DNA of 64,000 bases from the NCBI GenBank assembly GCA_958295665.1, contig OY282560.1:55366333-55430332 (forward strand), given 5' to 3'. Below are positions 42,218-53,100 of the stretch, piece by piece. The first letter of the stretch is position 1. Every line of letters starts with the position of its first letter. Below the pieces are notes generated by a model. The model was not told where the DNA came from. It ran no database searches and saw nothing but the letters and a program-made list of their open reading frames with translations. The stretch comes from Tipula vernalis. Lineage: Eukaryota; Arthropoda; Insecta; Diptera; Tipulidae. The position numbers were made by a program, and so were the translations under genes.

Positions 42218-45180
42218 TTAATTATCCGCCCAGTCAATATTCAGGCTCTTAATGAATCTGACAATACTACTGGCCGGTACAATATACATACTATCCGGGC
42301 TCATTGTTCTCTCTCCTAGATGTTGCAGTCTTTGCTGGAAAATGGCTGGGCAATGGCACAGAACATGTTCCGTTGATTCCGCTTCCAGACCGCAAAAGCG
42401 GCATCCATCTGTCGTTTTTAGGCCCATCTTCTTAAGGTGATACCTTAAGGGGACATGACCTGTGAGGAAGCCAGTAAGCAGCCCCAACTCAGGTTTCCTA
42501 AGTTCAAGACACTCCTTAACCCTGACAGACGAAGGTGATATAAATTTCTTCGCCTGTCGCAAACCTGGAATTCTGCGCCATTAGGAGGACTTTTGAACAT
42601 CCTCCCATCGTTTTACCGCTGCTCTAAGGTGTCCTTTAGTGACACCGCAGAAGGGTTCTGGTCCAATAAATGGAGAGGCAGAACCCTCACGGGCGAGGCC
42701 ATCAGCTGCCTCGTTTCCTTCGATTCCAGTATGACCTGGCACCCACATAAGTGTTACCTTATTTGAGCATGCCAGATGTTTAATAACCTTCAGACAATCC
42801 CATACCAGCCTTGACTCAACGCTACAAGACCTAAGAGCTTTCTAGGCCGATTGGCTGTCTGATACAATATAAATCTTTGCATCGTTTAGGCCTTTTGCTA
42901 TGCTTATCCTAGCGCAAAGTTCTATAGCATGTACTTCTGCTTGAAAAAAGGTAGCATTGGTACCCAAGGACTTCGAGAGGGTGTTGCCACTCCCGTGTAT
43001 TCCTATCCCCGCCCCATCTTCCGTTTTTGATCCATCTGTAAACCATACTATGGACCCTCGCTCAAATGATGATCCACCTGCCCTCCACACATCCCGTGCA
43101 CACATCCCGTCCACACGTACAGTGCATTTTGACTTCATTAAACTTGCCTCTGATTATGATAGCCACATCATCCGCATAGCACTTGACATCAAACCTATGG
43201 CTACTCAGAAGTACCAGTAGTCCGTCAATAACCGATGACCACAAAAGAGGAGATAGTACGCCTCCTTGGGGACAGCCCTTTACGGCCTTGATGGTTACTG
43301 ATCGCCACCTAGTTTGGCAGTAATCTCACGATGTTCCAGCATGGAACGGATCCACCTAATTATAGAAAGCGTAACCCTTTTTTCCATTGCTGCCCTCTCT
43401 ATAGATCCATAGGAGGTATTATCAAACGCCCCCTCAATGTCCACACAGGCACAAAGGGCAATTTTTTTATATGTCACTGCTTTTTCAATCCTCGTGACTA
43501 GCCCGCTAAGGGCCACCACCGTGGATTTACCAGTTTGATACGCAAACTGGTCCCGATGCAGCGGATTCTTTCCAACGACCTAACTTCTTATTTGATAGTC
43601 CAGGATTTTTTCCATCGTCTTCAAAAGAAACGATGTGAGGCTAATTGGCCGATATGGCCTGGCCTGGGTGTCTGGACGACCCCCGCCCTTTGGTATAAAG
43701 ACCACATTTACGTTCCTCCACAGTTTCGGAATATAGTTAAAAGCATAACTTGCCCGAAACCTCTGGATCAAGCTGGGGAGTATTTCCTCAATAGCTTTTT
43801 GAAATAAAGCTGGAAAGATATCATCCCCTCCAGCGGATTTGAAAGGTTTCAAAGACCCAATAGCCTATCGCACCTTGCTGGGTGTGAACATTTTCCCAGA
43901 GAGACTCCAGATCCTACTGTGAGGCGAATAGGCCACCTCACTTGAGGGATCATGCGAGTTCTCTTGGGCTCCTACCACTACTGAATCCGGAAAGTGGGTC
44001 TCTAACAGTACCTCTAAGGTTTCTTGCTTCTGGAGAAGTCCTAAACCATTTGAATGATCCCTGGAAAGGACTTTCTGGAGACGAGCTGCAAAGGGCAATT
44101 CATTGATTCCCTCACAGAAATTCCTCCAGGTAGCCCTTTTGGATCTCCTTAGTTCGAGATTATATTCCGTCAAGGCCATCTTATACTCGCCCCATTCACC
44201 GGTGCGTTTAGCCTTGTTGAATAATCTTCTCGATTTCCTCCTCAGTTTACCCAGCGTCCCGTTCCACCAACGGACCATCTTTGTGGACTCTCTTCGCTTA
44301 ACTGGGCAGCTGTTCTCGTACGCCAAGTGTATAGAATTATGCAGGTGGTTTGAACAGATCTCCAAACCATCTGGAGACTGTATGTTCCCCACAACCGAGT
44401 GCATTTCTGATTGGAGTGAGACTCTATAAGAGTCCCAGTCGGTCAGTTTTGGAATTCTGATTTCCTGCCGCTGCATGTTCTCAGCCGCCAAATCGAATCT
44501 GATGTGCAAGTGATCCGATAATGAGGCCTCTTCAGACGCATGCCAGTTTTTGACGAAGTCGCTGAAATGCCGACTAGCAAGTGTCAAATCTAGGACCTCT
44601 TGCCTAATCGCATTTATAAAAGTAGGTTTCCTTCCCCTATTGACAATGTCTACATTATTTGAGATCAGAAATTCAAAAAGGTACTCACCCCTGTTATTGA
44701 TGTCCGTGCTACCCCATACCGTGTGGTGCGCGTTTGCATCGCATCCTATCAGGTAGGCCAGCCCATTGCGTTTGCAATGAGCTATGAGCCGCCTAACGTC
44801 AAGTGGAGGTATTAACTCTGAGTCTCCAGGAAAGTAGGCGGAGGCCATTATAGCCTCCTGTTTGCCTCTTTCACCCAGAACCTCCACCATTACTGCAACC
44901 AAGTCCCTGGAGATGAACTCTGAAATGGGAATAAAATTAATTTGCGAACTGGCCAACACAGCCGCTCTTGGACTCTGAGTTCCGTTATGATAAATTAACT
45001 TACCCACTTGATTTGGTAAACCACTAATCTGGTTACCAATCACCTATGGCTCCTGGATTAGAGACATGCCAAAGTTTTGGCAGATAAACCTACGACAATG
45101 GACGTTCGAAGACGCCTTTGCATGATGCAGGTTTATCTGCAGGCAGGCGATGTGTGCCTTCAATTTACCGAAGGCCCCTT
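42218..45180 (-). pseudogene. ORF2 of I/LOA-group element, copy 2
   Basis: Endonuclease: INLHHAKASS, LIQEP* (TAG near 45044), GCDANAHHTVWGSTDINNRGE, SDHLHIRF. Linker to 43865, then a stop. RT: NVVFIPKGGGRPD, RPISLTSFLLKTMEK, CACVDIEGAFDNT (motif A Asp present), CYADDVAIII. Immediately after YADD an internal deletion joins RT to RNase H (WFTDGSKTEDGAGIGI, AEVHAIELCA, VSDSQSA*, WVPGHTGIEGNEAADGLA). It ends with CRFCGLEAESTEHVLCHCPA. There are at least two stops in the RNase H/linker part and several frameshifts. Ends at TAA 42218. Confidence 0.9.
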
Positions 45181-45189
45181 CTGAAGGCC

Positions 45190-45885
45190 CTGCTCAGCCT
45201 CCTTTTCAGCACCGCCACCACCCGCATGATTTTTTTGTCCGGCCGATGGCTGACCAGTGTCCTCCATCGCCGTTCTGCTGGCCCCCGCTGCCTGAGAGCC
45301 TCCAGGCCTAACCAGTGGCTTGCACGGGGGAAGCCCTTGTGAGGTCTTCCCCGCGGAACCCCTTCTCCCCACCTGTCTCCTGGAGTGGGCGGTCACCCCG
45401 GTGGTCTTAGCTACAGGTGCCGCTACCGTAGCTTCCACAGGCTTGACCACTTAGGTCCCGCCGACAGAAGCCGGTTTAGCTCCACTCTGACCACCCTTGA
45501 GATGCAATTGTACAGTCCCAAACTTATAGCTGACTTTAAAGCCAACCCGCTTGATCTTCTCAACTAAAGAGTGGTCCATAGAGAACGTGAAAAAAGCCGA
45601 AGAGCCTTTCGCCTCTCTCCTGATCACTCTCCAGTTGATCGCCTGCATGCCCTCATATTGGCTTTTTATAAAACCAAAAAGCTTCTCCGTGGGCAATTCA
45701 GCACTATTTGGGAAGGTGCCGAACACAATCCTGGCTCGAGGCAGGTTTTCCGCCTCGGCCACGATCAGCTGCGCACCCTCCCCATGGCTTGATACTGCCT
45801 ATGGCCTCCCTGAGCCACTGAACAGTGGCCCGGTCAGCACAGGTTTGTACCAGCCAACCAGGCCGAAGCTGACTGCCAAGGAACT
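45190..45885 (-). pseudogene. ORF1 of I/LOA-group element, copy 2 (N-terminally truncated)
   Basis: Begins inside the folded ORF1 block: GSQLRPGWLVQTC, WLREAIGSIKPW, a one-base frameshift near 45780, then LIVAEAENLPRARIVFGTFPNS, LFGFIKSQYEGMQAINWRV and FKVSYKFGTVQLHLKGG. A stop near 45449 is followed by a Gly/Ala/Arg/Lys-rich basic tail (GGGGAEKEAEQGLQKG). The block order parallels copy 1 ORF1 (DPGWYQG, PRARVWLPSEP, NWKIVKQEE). Confidence 0.78.
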
Positions 45886-45889
45886 TAGG

Positions 45890-46015
45890 TTTAAGCTGAA
45901 TTCGGATAACTGCTATGCTTATGCTTTTATTCAGGATGTTGTGTGTGCATTTTGACCGGATGCAGGTTGAATGTACGAATAGAATGTATGTTGAATTACT
46001 TATGGTAATGTAGCT
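45890..46015 (-). mobile_element. 3' LTR fragment of errantivirus-like element
   Basis: Starts AGCTACATTACCATAAG right after env and a CCCGGGAGG purine tract, and contains an AATAAA motif (minus strand, near 45930). It is cut by the I/LOA-group element at about 45890. The cut point is approximate because the sequence there is not repeated elsewhere. Confidence 0.6.
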
Positions 46016-46017
46016 CC

Positions 46018-47300
46018 TCCCGGGGGTGAAGAATGAACGTCCTCGTTCTTTGGTTTAAGTGCCATGCTGATTTCTCTTAATATTTTGGAACATTGTTTGA
46101 CATCTTCTTCTTTTAATGTTTCTGAACATGATCTTCTTGGTTCTATTATTTTCACCTCTGTACTGCGTTTAAGTATGTAAATATAGATGAACAATACAAT
46201 AATACCTAAACATGAAAAGGACAATCCTCCCGATAAGGTCCATATCCAATTTTGCTGGTCTTCTTGTTTGAGGTCCATATGGGCTATTTGTTCCCTGTTT
46301 TTGATGTTCTGTTGATTAATTAAACTGATAAGCTGAAGCGCTCCTTGTACTATGTCTTGTGTCTCGCTTCTGATCTCGTATTGTACAATTCCAAAATGAT
46401 ATTATGAAGTTTCCAGTTAATGTACGATTGCTGGGTCCGCAATCGGATGATATTACTTCATTTTTAGCATTGTCTATCAAAAGCATATCTGCTGCTATGA
46501 GATGCATCGTTGTTTCCGGCTTCGGTATTACGTCGCAGTGGTTCTTGGTTCCCATTACTAGTGGTTGGAAGCAGTTATCTTTAAATTCTTTGATATCAGA
46601 GTGCTTTTGTACAAAGTTTTTGAAATTTGATGATTTGAATAATTTCTGCTTGGACATGATTAGATGCTGTGGATAATCTTTTATTATTGTATTATCAACT
46701 GTTAACGGGACTACCATTATGGCTGATGAGTTTGTTTTCTCGAGTTTTGGTATTTCTAATATGTATAAGAGGGTTTCATCATTGATCGCTAATTTAGGTA
46801 TAACGTACTGTAGTGCTTCATCCGGAAGTGTGATACTAACTCCTTGATTTACTAGCAATTCTTTTACCGAGATTATCTCTTTGAGTGATAAAATTTTATT
46901 ACTAGGCAGTTCAACTTTTGTTCGAATTATGGCATCCTGTATATCTTCTAGTATGGTATTAATGGAGTCGATGTTGATTATTGTAGCCATCATTTCAATT
47001 TCGGTGAGGAGTATTTTGTTGACCATATTACTATCAGTTACTGCTCTATTTACTGTCTATGTAATTAATTGTTTTCTGTCATTAATTTATTTATTGACTT
47101 TGAATTGTTGATTGTTCCCATCGACCAGCTCATTAATTTTGCTGTCTATGATGCGTAGATCTGTGGCATCTGGGTTGCCTGCCAACAATTTCCACGCTGT
47201 ACCCAATGTATCCCATCGTTTCATTCTGAATCTATTCTTGATAGTTTTGAAAGTTTTATTTGTTAATTCTTTTACTTGCATCACCACTCCTCTAGCTTGA
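46018..47300 (-). pseudogene. Errantivirus env (F-protein-like), frame-broken
   Basis: Reads from a RWDTLGTAWKLLAGNPDA block (in the frame ending 47087), typical of the region after the cleavage site in F-like env, through the ectodomain (46316-47026, with spaced cysteines such as CDVIP, SDCGPSNRT and FWNCT). The C-terminal segment (46000-46278) has a clear transmembrane helix (LSFSCLGIIVLFIYIYIL) and a short basic cytoplasmic tail. The signal peptide and first subunit are absent, and integrase sequence joins directly upstream. Stops near 46280-46316 and 47030 break it. No function is possible in this state. Confidence 0.78.
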
Positions 47301-48543
47301 GTTTTAGTTCTTATATTTGGCTTTCGAAAAACAAATTGGCCATTCTTCAATTCTGGAGGGTCTTCTTTCTTTTTATTTTGATTTTCTATTTTTTTTCTCG
47401 CCAATTTTAGGTTAGTACTTACATTCTCAAAAATATTGTTCACTTGCGTTTGGATTTCTTCGGGATTTTTGAGGTTATTTTGATTCAAGACTATTTCATT
47501 TGGCGTGAAGCCAGTGGCTGAATGTACAGTATTATTATATAGAGCGACTGATAATTCTACTGCAGTTAGGGTATTAGAATTAGGAAATTTATCTTTGTTT
47601 GTGTTTAAAATTTAAATTATGGTTGCATGTGTTTTTTCAATTTGCCCATTGGATTCTGAAGATGATGCATAATTTATTCTTGTATTTAATTTATTTAAGT
47701 ATTCTTTAAATTGTGTTGATTGAAAGGTGGTTTCATGATCTGAAACAATTTCGTTAGGGATCCCGAATAGTGAGAAATGTTTAGTTAAAGCGCTAGTAAC
47801 ATCTATTAAATTTTTGGTGTTGATAGGAATCATCTGAAGATGGTTTGGAAAGGAATCAATAATAGACAGGAAATTGATTATGTTAATAATAAAGATATCT
47901 ATATGCAATCGTTCCAATGGTTTTTGTGTAATGGGCCTGGGGGAAATCTTAATATTATAAGGTTTCCTGGTATAATACAATTATTACATGCATTGATATG
48001 TGTTTTGATTTTATTTAACATGTTTGGGAAGTACGACCGTTTAATTTGACTTTCTACCTCTTTAATACCACGATGTGCCCTTTCATGTTCTTTTATAATG
48101 ATTACATTTTGACGGTCCTGGTTTGTGACATCTTCGATCATTTTTGTAACAAAAACAAAATAACCGGATTGGGAGAAGTTTTTTAAATTAAAATGCGCAA
48201 GTCTTGTGAGTACTTTACTGAGATTTCATAAATTATTTTCTAGATTATACCCGACAACAATTATAACATCCAAGTATACGTGACAGATATTACCTATTAA
48301 GCCTTGTAAAACGTTGTTCATCGCTCGTTGGAACGTAGCGGAACCGTTTTTTAAGCCAAAGGGCATTCGTGAAAATTCGTAGTGCCCTTTATCTGTTGAA
48401 AATGCTGTCTTTGCTTTGGATTTTTCGTCCATTGGAATTTGGTGGAATCCTGATTTCAAATCCAATGTCGAGAAATAGACAGACTTTCCCAGGTTGTCCA
48501 ATATTTCTTTTATGTGGGGAATCGGGAATTTATCGTCTACCAT
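47300..48543 (-). pseudogene. Errantivirus pol remnant: RT piece and integrase
   Basis: RT fragment 48226-48543 contains PIPHIKEILDNLG, YFSTLDLKSGFHQIPM and MPFGLKNGSATFQRAM, but the catalytic motif C reads YLDV, with the second Asp lost. After LTRLAHFN-like linker sequence, RNase H is missing and the integrase zinc-binding region follows (EHERAHRGIKE...CNNC). The core has HIDIF, VSDHETTF and GQIEKTHA, so its three acidic positions are kept. Its C-terminus (47300-47488, LKNGQFVFRKPNIRTKTQARG) fuses into env. A frameshift lies near 47970. Confidence 0.85.
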
Positions 48544-49560
48544 CGTCTAACAAATGAATTTCTTGTTCTCATTGATGCATCTACATCCATTGGCTCAGGA
48601 GTTGACCCATTTGGTTTTTTATAATTAGGTATACTAACCTGATTTGGTTTATTTTGATATTGGTTGAATTTGGATTGTGCACTGTTAGTTTGATTCCATT
48701 TGGTTGGGTTTTGAATTTGATTCGATTTTTTTGAATTATTTGAAATTGTTTTATTACTATTAAATTTGCAGAGGAAAGCGTATGCTTCCTCTATATTTTT
48801 CGGTTTCGCTGCCTGGGCGTACCCGAAATACGGCTTTCTTAGGCCTGATATGAATGCTGCAAGAGCAGCTTCTTCTATAAACGTGCAAATTGCCTGCCAC
48901 GAATTATTATACATTTCTTTTTGCTTTGCTAATGCCTTGATGTTCTGCACAATTTCCTTCGTTTTGTTGTAGAAACTGTGCACCGTGATCGACTCATTTT
49001 GCTTATTTGCCCAAAAGCTGGGACTTATAATAAGCTAGCTCCTGCTTGTCGCCAAGTGCTTCAAGTAGAATTTGCTTAATTTCTTGAAATGATTCAGGGT
49101 CTCCAGCGATGCAAATTATATCCCTCGCCTTCCCTTCTATTTTAATTTTACAGCCTGTACATACATACGGAACTGTGGTTGGGGTACTAAGGATTCAAAC
49201 ATCCGTAGCGTTTCTTCGACTGTTTTTAGCCAAGCCGCTACTTGTTTTTTGTTCCCGTCAAAAGAAGGGATAGATTTTATGGGATCGGGTGTTCTAAATA
49301 GGTCGACAGCTTGGTTTTGTTTGTCTGTGACCTCTTGTTTATGAACAGGGGTTGGTTCCTCGACTTTTTGTCTTAAGTAATTCAACACTTGATCGTGTTC
49401 AGTCTGTTTTAGGACCAAATTATTCAACTGGGTAGCAATTGCAGCCAGTTGAGTATTCTTTTCATTTATTTGTTCTGCTTGAATTTCTTCTTCTATTGCC
49501 TTTAAATCTCTATTAGCTAAAAAGGATTCAATAGATTTCTACTCCCGCGTATACTCTTTC
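48537..49560 (-). pseudogene. Errantivirus gag, fused by deletion to RT
   Basis: 49137-49427 holds SIPSFDGNKKQVAAWLKTVEETL, a gag capsid start. It continues past a stop near 49030 to 48537-48983, with LRKPYFGYAQAAKPKNIEEAYAFL and an Asn/Gln/Lys-rich tail ending EPMDVD. It then runs directly into RT at 48537, so the rest of gag and the protease are deleted. No CCHC knuckle is visible, as in many errantiviruses. Confidence 0.78.
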
Positions 49561-50035
49561 CCGTTTCGGAAAATTTTGTCTAATTTGACTTATGTACTTT
49601 ATTTATGGAAGGTTTTATTTATTATTATCTTTACGCGTCTATCTTGTAGTGCGCGTTGGTAGACTATTTTTGGAATTTTTACACTTAATATGCACCTATC
49701 TTGTAGTATACACTTATAAGAAAAATTCATATTCCCGTGTCTATCTAGATAGAACACGATGAAATTAGGTAAAATAAAATTTGAGAGAAAAAAAAAATTT
49801 ACCTGATTTTTGCTGTCGTTCGAGAGCACTGGTTCTTAGTTCGGTTATGTGAAGAGCGGCTAATCACAAATCTTTACAGCAGCTATCACCTTAAGCTGCA
49901 GATGTCACTTTTACGAAAATTACACTTAGCTATTTCGCGACGGATTAACTTCGCGTTAATTTTTATTTATTAACACAGCACTGTTTATCACTCCACTTAA
50001 CTGTCACTACTTGAATTACTTATGGTAATGTAACT
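49561..50035 (-). mobile_element. 5' LTR remnant and leader of errantivirus-like element
   Basis: The outer 25 bases match the 3' LTR, then diverge at 50010, so most of U3 is missing in one copy or replaced. The stretch holds an AATAAATAAAA motif near 49970, a 'gacagcaaaaatcaggtaaat' region at about 49800 that could hold a splice donor, and repeated 'ctatcttgtag' words at 49640 and 49690 plus a palindromic 'gtctatctagatagaac' at 49738. The primer-binding site was not identified. Confidence 0.55.
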
Positions 50036-50039
50036 ATAT

Positions 50040-51820
50040 AAATATAGAGATTTTCAGAAGATATACTTAGTTGGCAGGTTGAAAAATTTGATTTTGATTG
50101 CGGAATAGCCCTCAAAACAATATTTATATTCCTTAAGTCCTACATAATTGTAATGGTTTGTCTAGAGGTGCATAAAGTGAAAAATAGATTGACACCGTCA
50201 TATCAGGATTAATTCTTAGATTAACCGAAAATTCTGCAAAACAACCAAAAATTCAAATTTTAAATTGCACTTAACAATTAATCAATCAAACTAAAAATCA
50301 AATTTCCTGGAATCCCATTCTAGCTGTAAAAGATTAAGTCATCAATCAATTTACCTACCGTAAAAAAAAAAAAACACAATTTCAATTTACCGTGACAATG
50401 GTAATAAAAATAAAAAATAAAAATCTTCAGCAATACAAATAAATCGTGTTAAATTTGATTTAAGAATTTTTGTTATTTCTTTATTTCGTTATTTAAATTA
50501 AATTAATACATTTAGATTTTTTATATTTTATTTTATTTTCCATTTTGTCTTCCAAAATCGTGAATCGATATTTTATTTAATTGATTTATTTTCCTTTTGA
50601 AATAAAATAATAAATTAATTAAATTTTTTGTTTGTTTGTTTATTTGTTTCATCTTTTCTCGTGTGGTTTGTGAAATGAATTAATTTGGTTGTATACATAT
50701 ATGCGGACGATGCAGCAAAATTAATAAGAACAAAAAAAAACCAAATATGTTTCCTGGTAATCCGCAGGTACATATATTATGACATTTGTGTAAGTTTATG
50801 TCCATATGTGATTAGGCCACTTTTTAAAACAACAAAACCGAAGCGAATCAGATTTGATGATGGGATATACTATACGAGTGTTAAAGTTAATTTCTTTCTT
50901 GTTTTAATCAAAATACCACACTTCAATATTTTGTGTTTCGTGTGTTTACCTGAAAAATGAAATTAAACTAAACCTTTATCTAACCTTAGGATATGTATTG
51001 TACATACAGACAGGTCCACCAAATACATTTTTTAGATTTTATTTTGTTGTTTTGATTTCTTAATTTTTAGTAAATTATGTGTGCATTACAACAACAAATT
51101 ATATAAAATAGAACTTGTTTTAGAATATTTAGTTTTAGGTTTTATTTTTTTTATTTTGTGGTTTGAGGTAAATTTTTAAAGACGAAACCTGATATTAAAC
51201 AAAAAATTTGATTGTACGAATATTTTTGTTTTATAGTTTAGAAAGTTTGATAATACAATAGATCGATTAGTTTTTATAAAGAAATGGTTTAAAATGTTTT
51301 CTGTATTATCTTTTGGGTGTTAATATTTAAAAGGTTCACATTTGAAGTTTTAAAACCATTCAAAAATGAAACTTTTTTTAAATACTTAAATGTAAATGTG
51401 TTTATTTAGAATTTTTAGGTAATTTATGGTAATCTCTTTTGACGGTTAATTGCTAATCCATCGCCTCCTTTTATACTTAAAGATTAGAGGTCGTTAGAAC
51501 GATATATCACTATTAGCAACACCTTTAGACTTGATTTTATTTTTATAGTGCTTTATGGTAAATGTAATGAAATCAATTTAGTGGAGTGGGCCTTGCGGAC
51601 TATATAGATTAATATGACTGCCGCTACTTATTTATTTTTTTCAATAGGACAACCTTTAGTGTTGACCACATCATTGTGTGACGAGTTAGCGAAGCAAGAA
51701 CAAAAGTTACTATTAACGGTGCAGTGAATTACAACACAACACATTTTGTTGAGGCGTTGGCCACATCACAGCGTGACGACAGTGTAATTGAGCAACGAAG
51801 TTATTAAAAAAAAAAAAACT
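50040..51820. other. AT-rich non-coding region
   Basis: Long A/T runs and no coding frame with protein character. 51655-51810 contains an imperfect duplication ('gttgaccacatcattgtgtgacgagt' and 'gttggccacatcacagcgtgacgac'), possibly leader or LTR remnant of the following Gypsy element, but no matching downstream LTR was found. Confidence 0.55.
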
Positions 51821-51869
51821 ATCTAGGTTGAAGCGTGCGACGGATAGTTTGGAAAAATTAAGTTCAGTC

Positions 51870-53100
51870 ATGGATGGTTATACATTAAACCAACTACAAG
51901 AGGAATGTAAATGGCGATCGTTGTCAGTGGAAGGAGATGAAACCACTTTAATAAAGCGACTTTTTCAAATGGTGATATCTACCACATGTGACGCTGATTT
52001 AAGTTCAAACAATAAAATGCCAGATCGGGTAAATGATTCAAATAAATCGATCGACAGTAAATCGGATGACTTAAACGATGATGAGTTAAGTACAATACTT
52101 GGCGTGAAAATAAATCATGTGGTGGAAGCGTAAATAAATTAACCGATCAATAACGTGAGCAACGTTCGCTGTTCAAAGGTGAACGGGATCTTCTCGAGCG
52201 TGAGAAACGTATATTTCAAAAGGAACGTGAATTATATTTAAAATCAACCATCCAGTATTCGGACAGAAGTCGGCTATATTTAACTCCGCGAGATGTCACG
52301 GAAATTTTAGCGGAATTTGACCCGTCAAATCCGATGTCCATTACTAGCGAGGAATGGGTTTCGAAAATTAATTCGTTAATCCAATTATATGAGATAGACG
52401 AACGTGTCATTATGCTGACAGTTGGGACCAAATTAAAATCGTCCGCTAAATTATGGTATACTGCGACTCAAGCTCAATTATGCACGTGGAGTGAATTCTC
52501 AGTGAACATTAGAAAGAATTTTAGTTGATACTGGGACGAGGTCGGTCTACATGATTAATTAAGAAGGAAATTCAGAAGCCGATGACAAAATAATATCGAT
52601 TATTAATACGAAATGTTGGCACTAAAGCGTAATCTAATATCAGATATGTCATTATGGGAATAAACGATCCTTTATTATTAGCATCGTTAAAGACACACAG
52701 GATTGGTACAATTGATGAATTAAGAAGACGTTTAGAGTGGTATACGTCCAATCAAAGAGTTGACGTTTCAGTTGGACAATCAGTGAATTTAACTGCTAAA
52801 CCAAATGTTAAAATAGAAAGGAAATATGAACGTGTCGACGGAAGCATAAGCGGGCTCCAAGCCAATTGAGCCGAAAGCAGACAAAAAAAAAACTATTGTG
52901 CAACCTAAAGGAGTACAACGTTACAATTGCCATGAGTATGGTCATATCGCTTTGAATTGTCCAAAACCGAGTCGGTGCAACAGGTGTGTAAAGTGCAATC
53001 GAGTGCATGGTAGTTGCGAGATAGATTGCAAAAATACAACGTGTGACAGTAATGTTGGTATGGTGGATAAGAGTTCTCACCTAAAGCGAGTGAGAGTTGA
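51870..53100 (+). pseudogene. Gypsy gag with SAP-like start, broken
   Basis: First ATG 51870. YTLNQLQEECKWRSLSVEGDETTLIKRLF resembles a SAP motif. The frame stops at 52131. Capsid sequence resumes in other frames: LTPRDVTEILAEFDPSNP, EEWVSKINSLIQLYEID, then a stop at 52528 and again 52654-52869. The knuckle region (52898 onward) has YNCHEYGHIALNCPKP and CNRCVKCNRVHG. At least four breaks. An A-run near 52885 probably marks one frameshift. Confidence 0.8.

Larger units (their letters stand above)
42129..45890 (-). mobile_element. Non-LTR retrotransposon, I/LOA group, copy 2 (5'-truncated)
   Basis: Same organisation as the plus-strand copy at 13746-18915: ORF1 domain, endonuclease, RT, RNase H and C-terminal zinc finger. 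The 3' end is a short (AAT)n tail (42129-42140), different from the CCTAA-type tail of copy 1, so the two belong to different families of the group. It starts within ORF1 at about 45890, against errantivirus LTR sequence. Confidence 0.87.
45890..50035 (-). mobile_element. Errantivirus-like Ty3/Gypsy element with env, internally deleted
   Basis: Minus-strand order: LTR end at 50035, leader, gag, RT fragment, integrase, env, LTR start at 46015. The 25 bases at 50011-50035 and 45991-46015 match with one difference and begin AG(T/C)TACATTACC, an errantivirus-type LTR start. An 'atat' flank at 50036 suits the known target preference of these elements. Large deletions removed protease, the N-terminal RT and RNase H. 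It is related to insect elements such as 17.6/297 and is non-functional. Confidence 0.83.

Noticed and set aside
50685..50960. 91-codon plus-strand gene
   Set aside because: No motif, AT-rich composition, no splice or start support.
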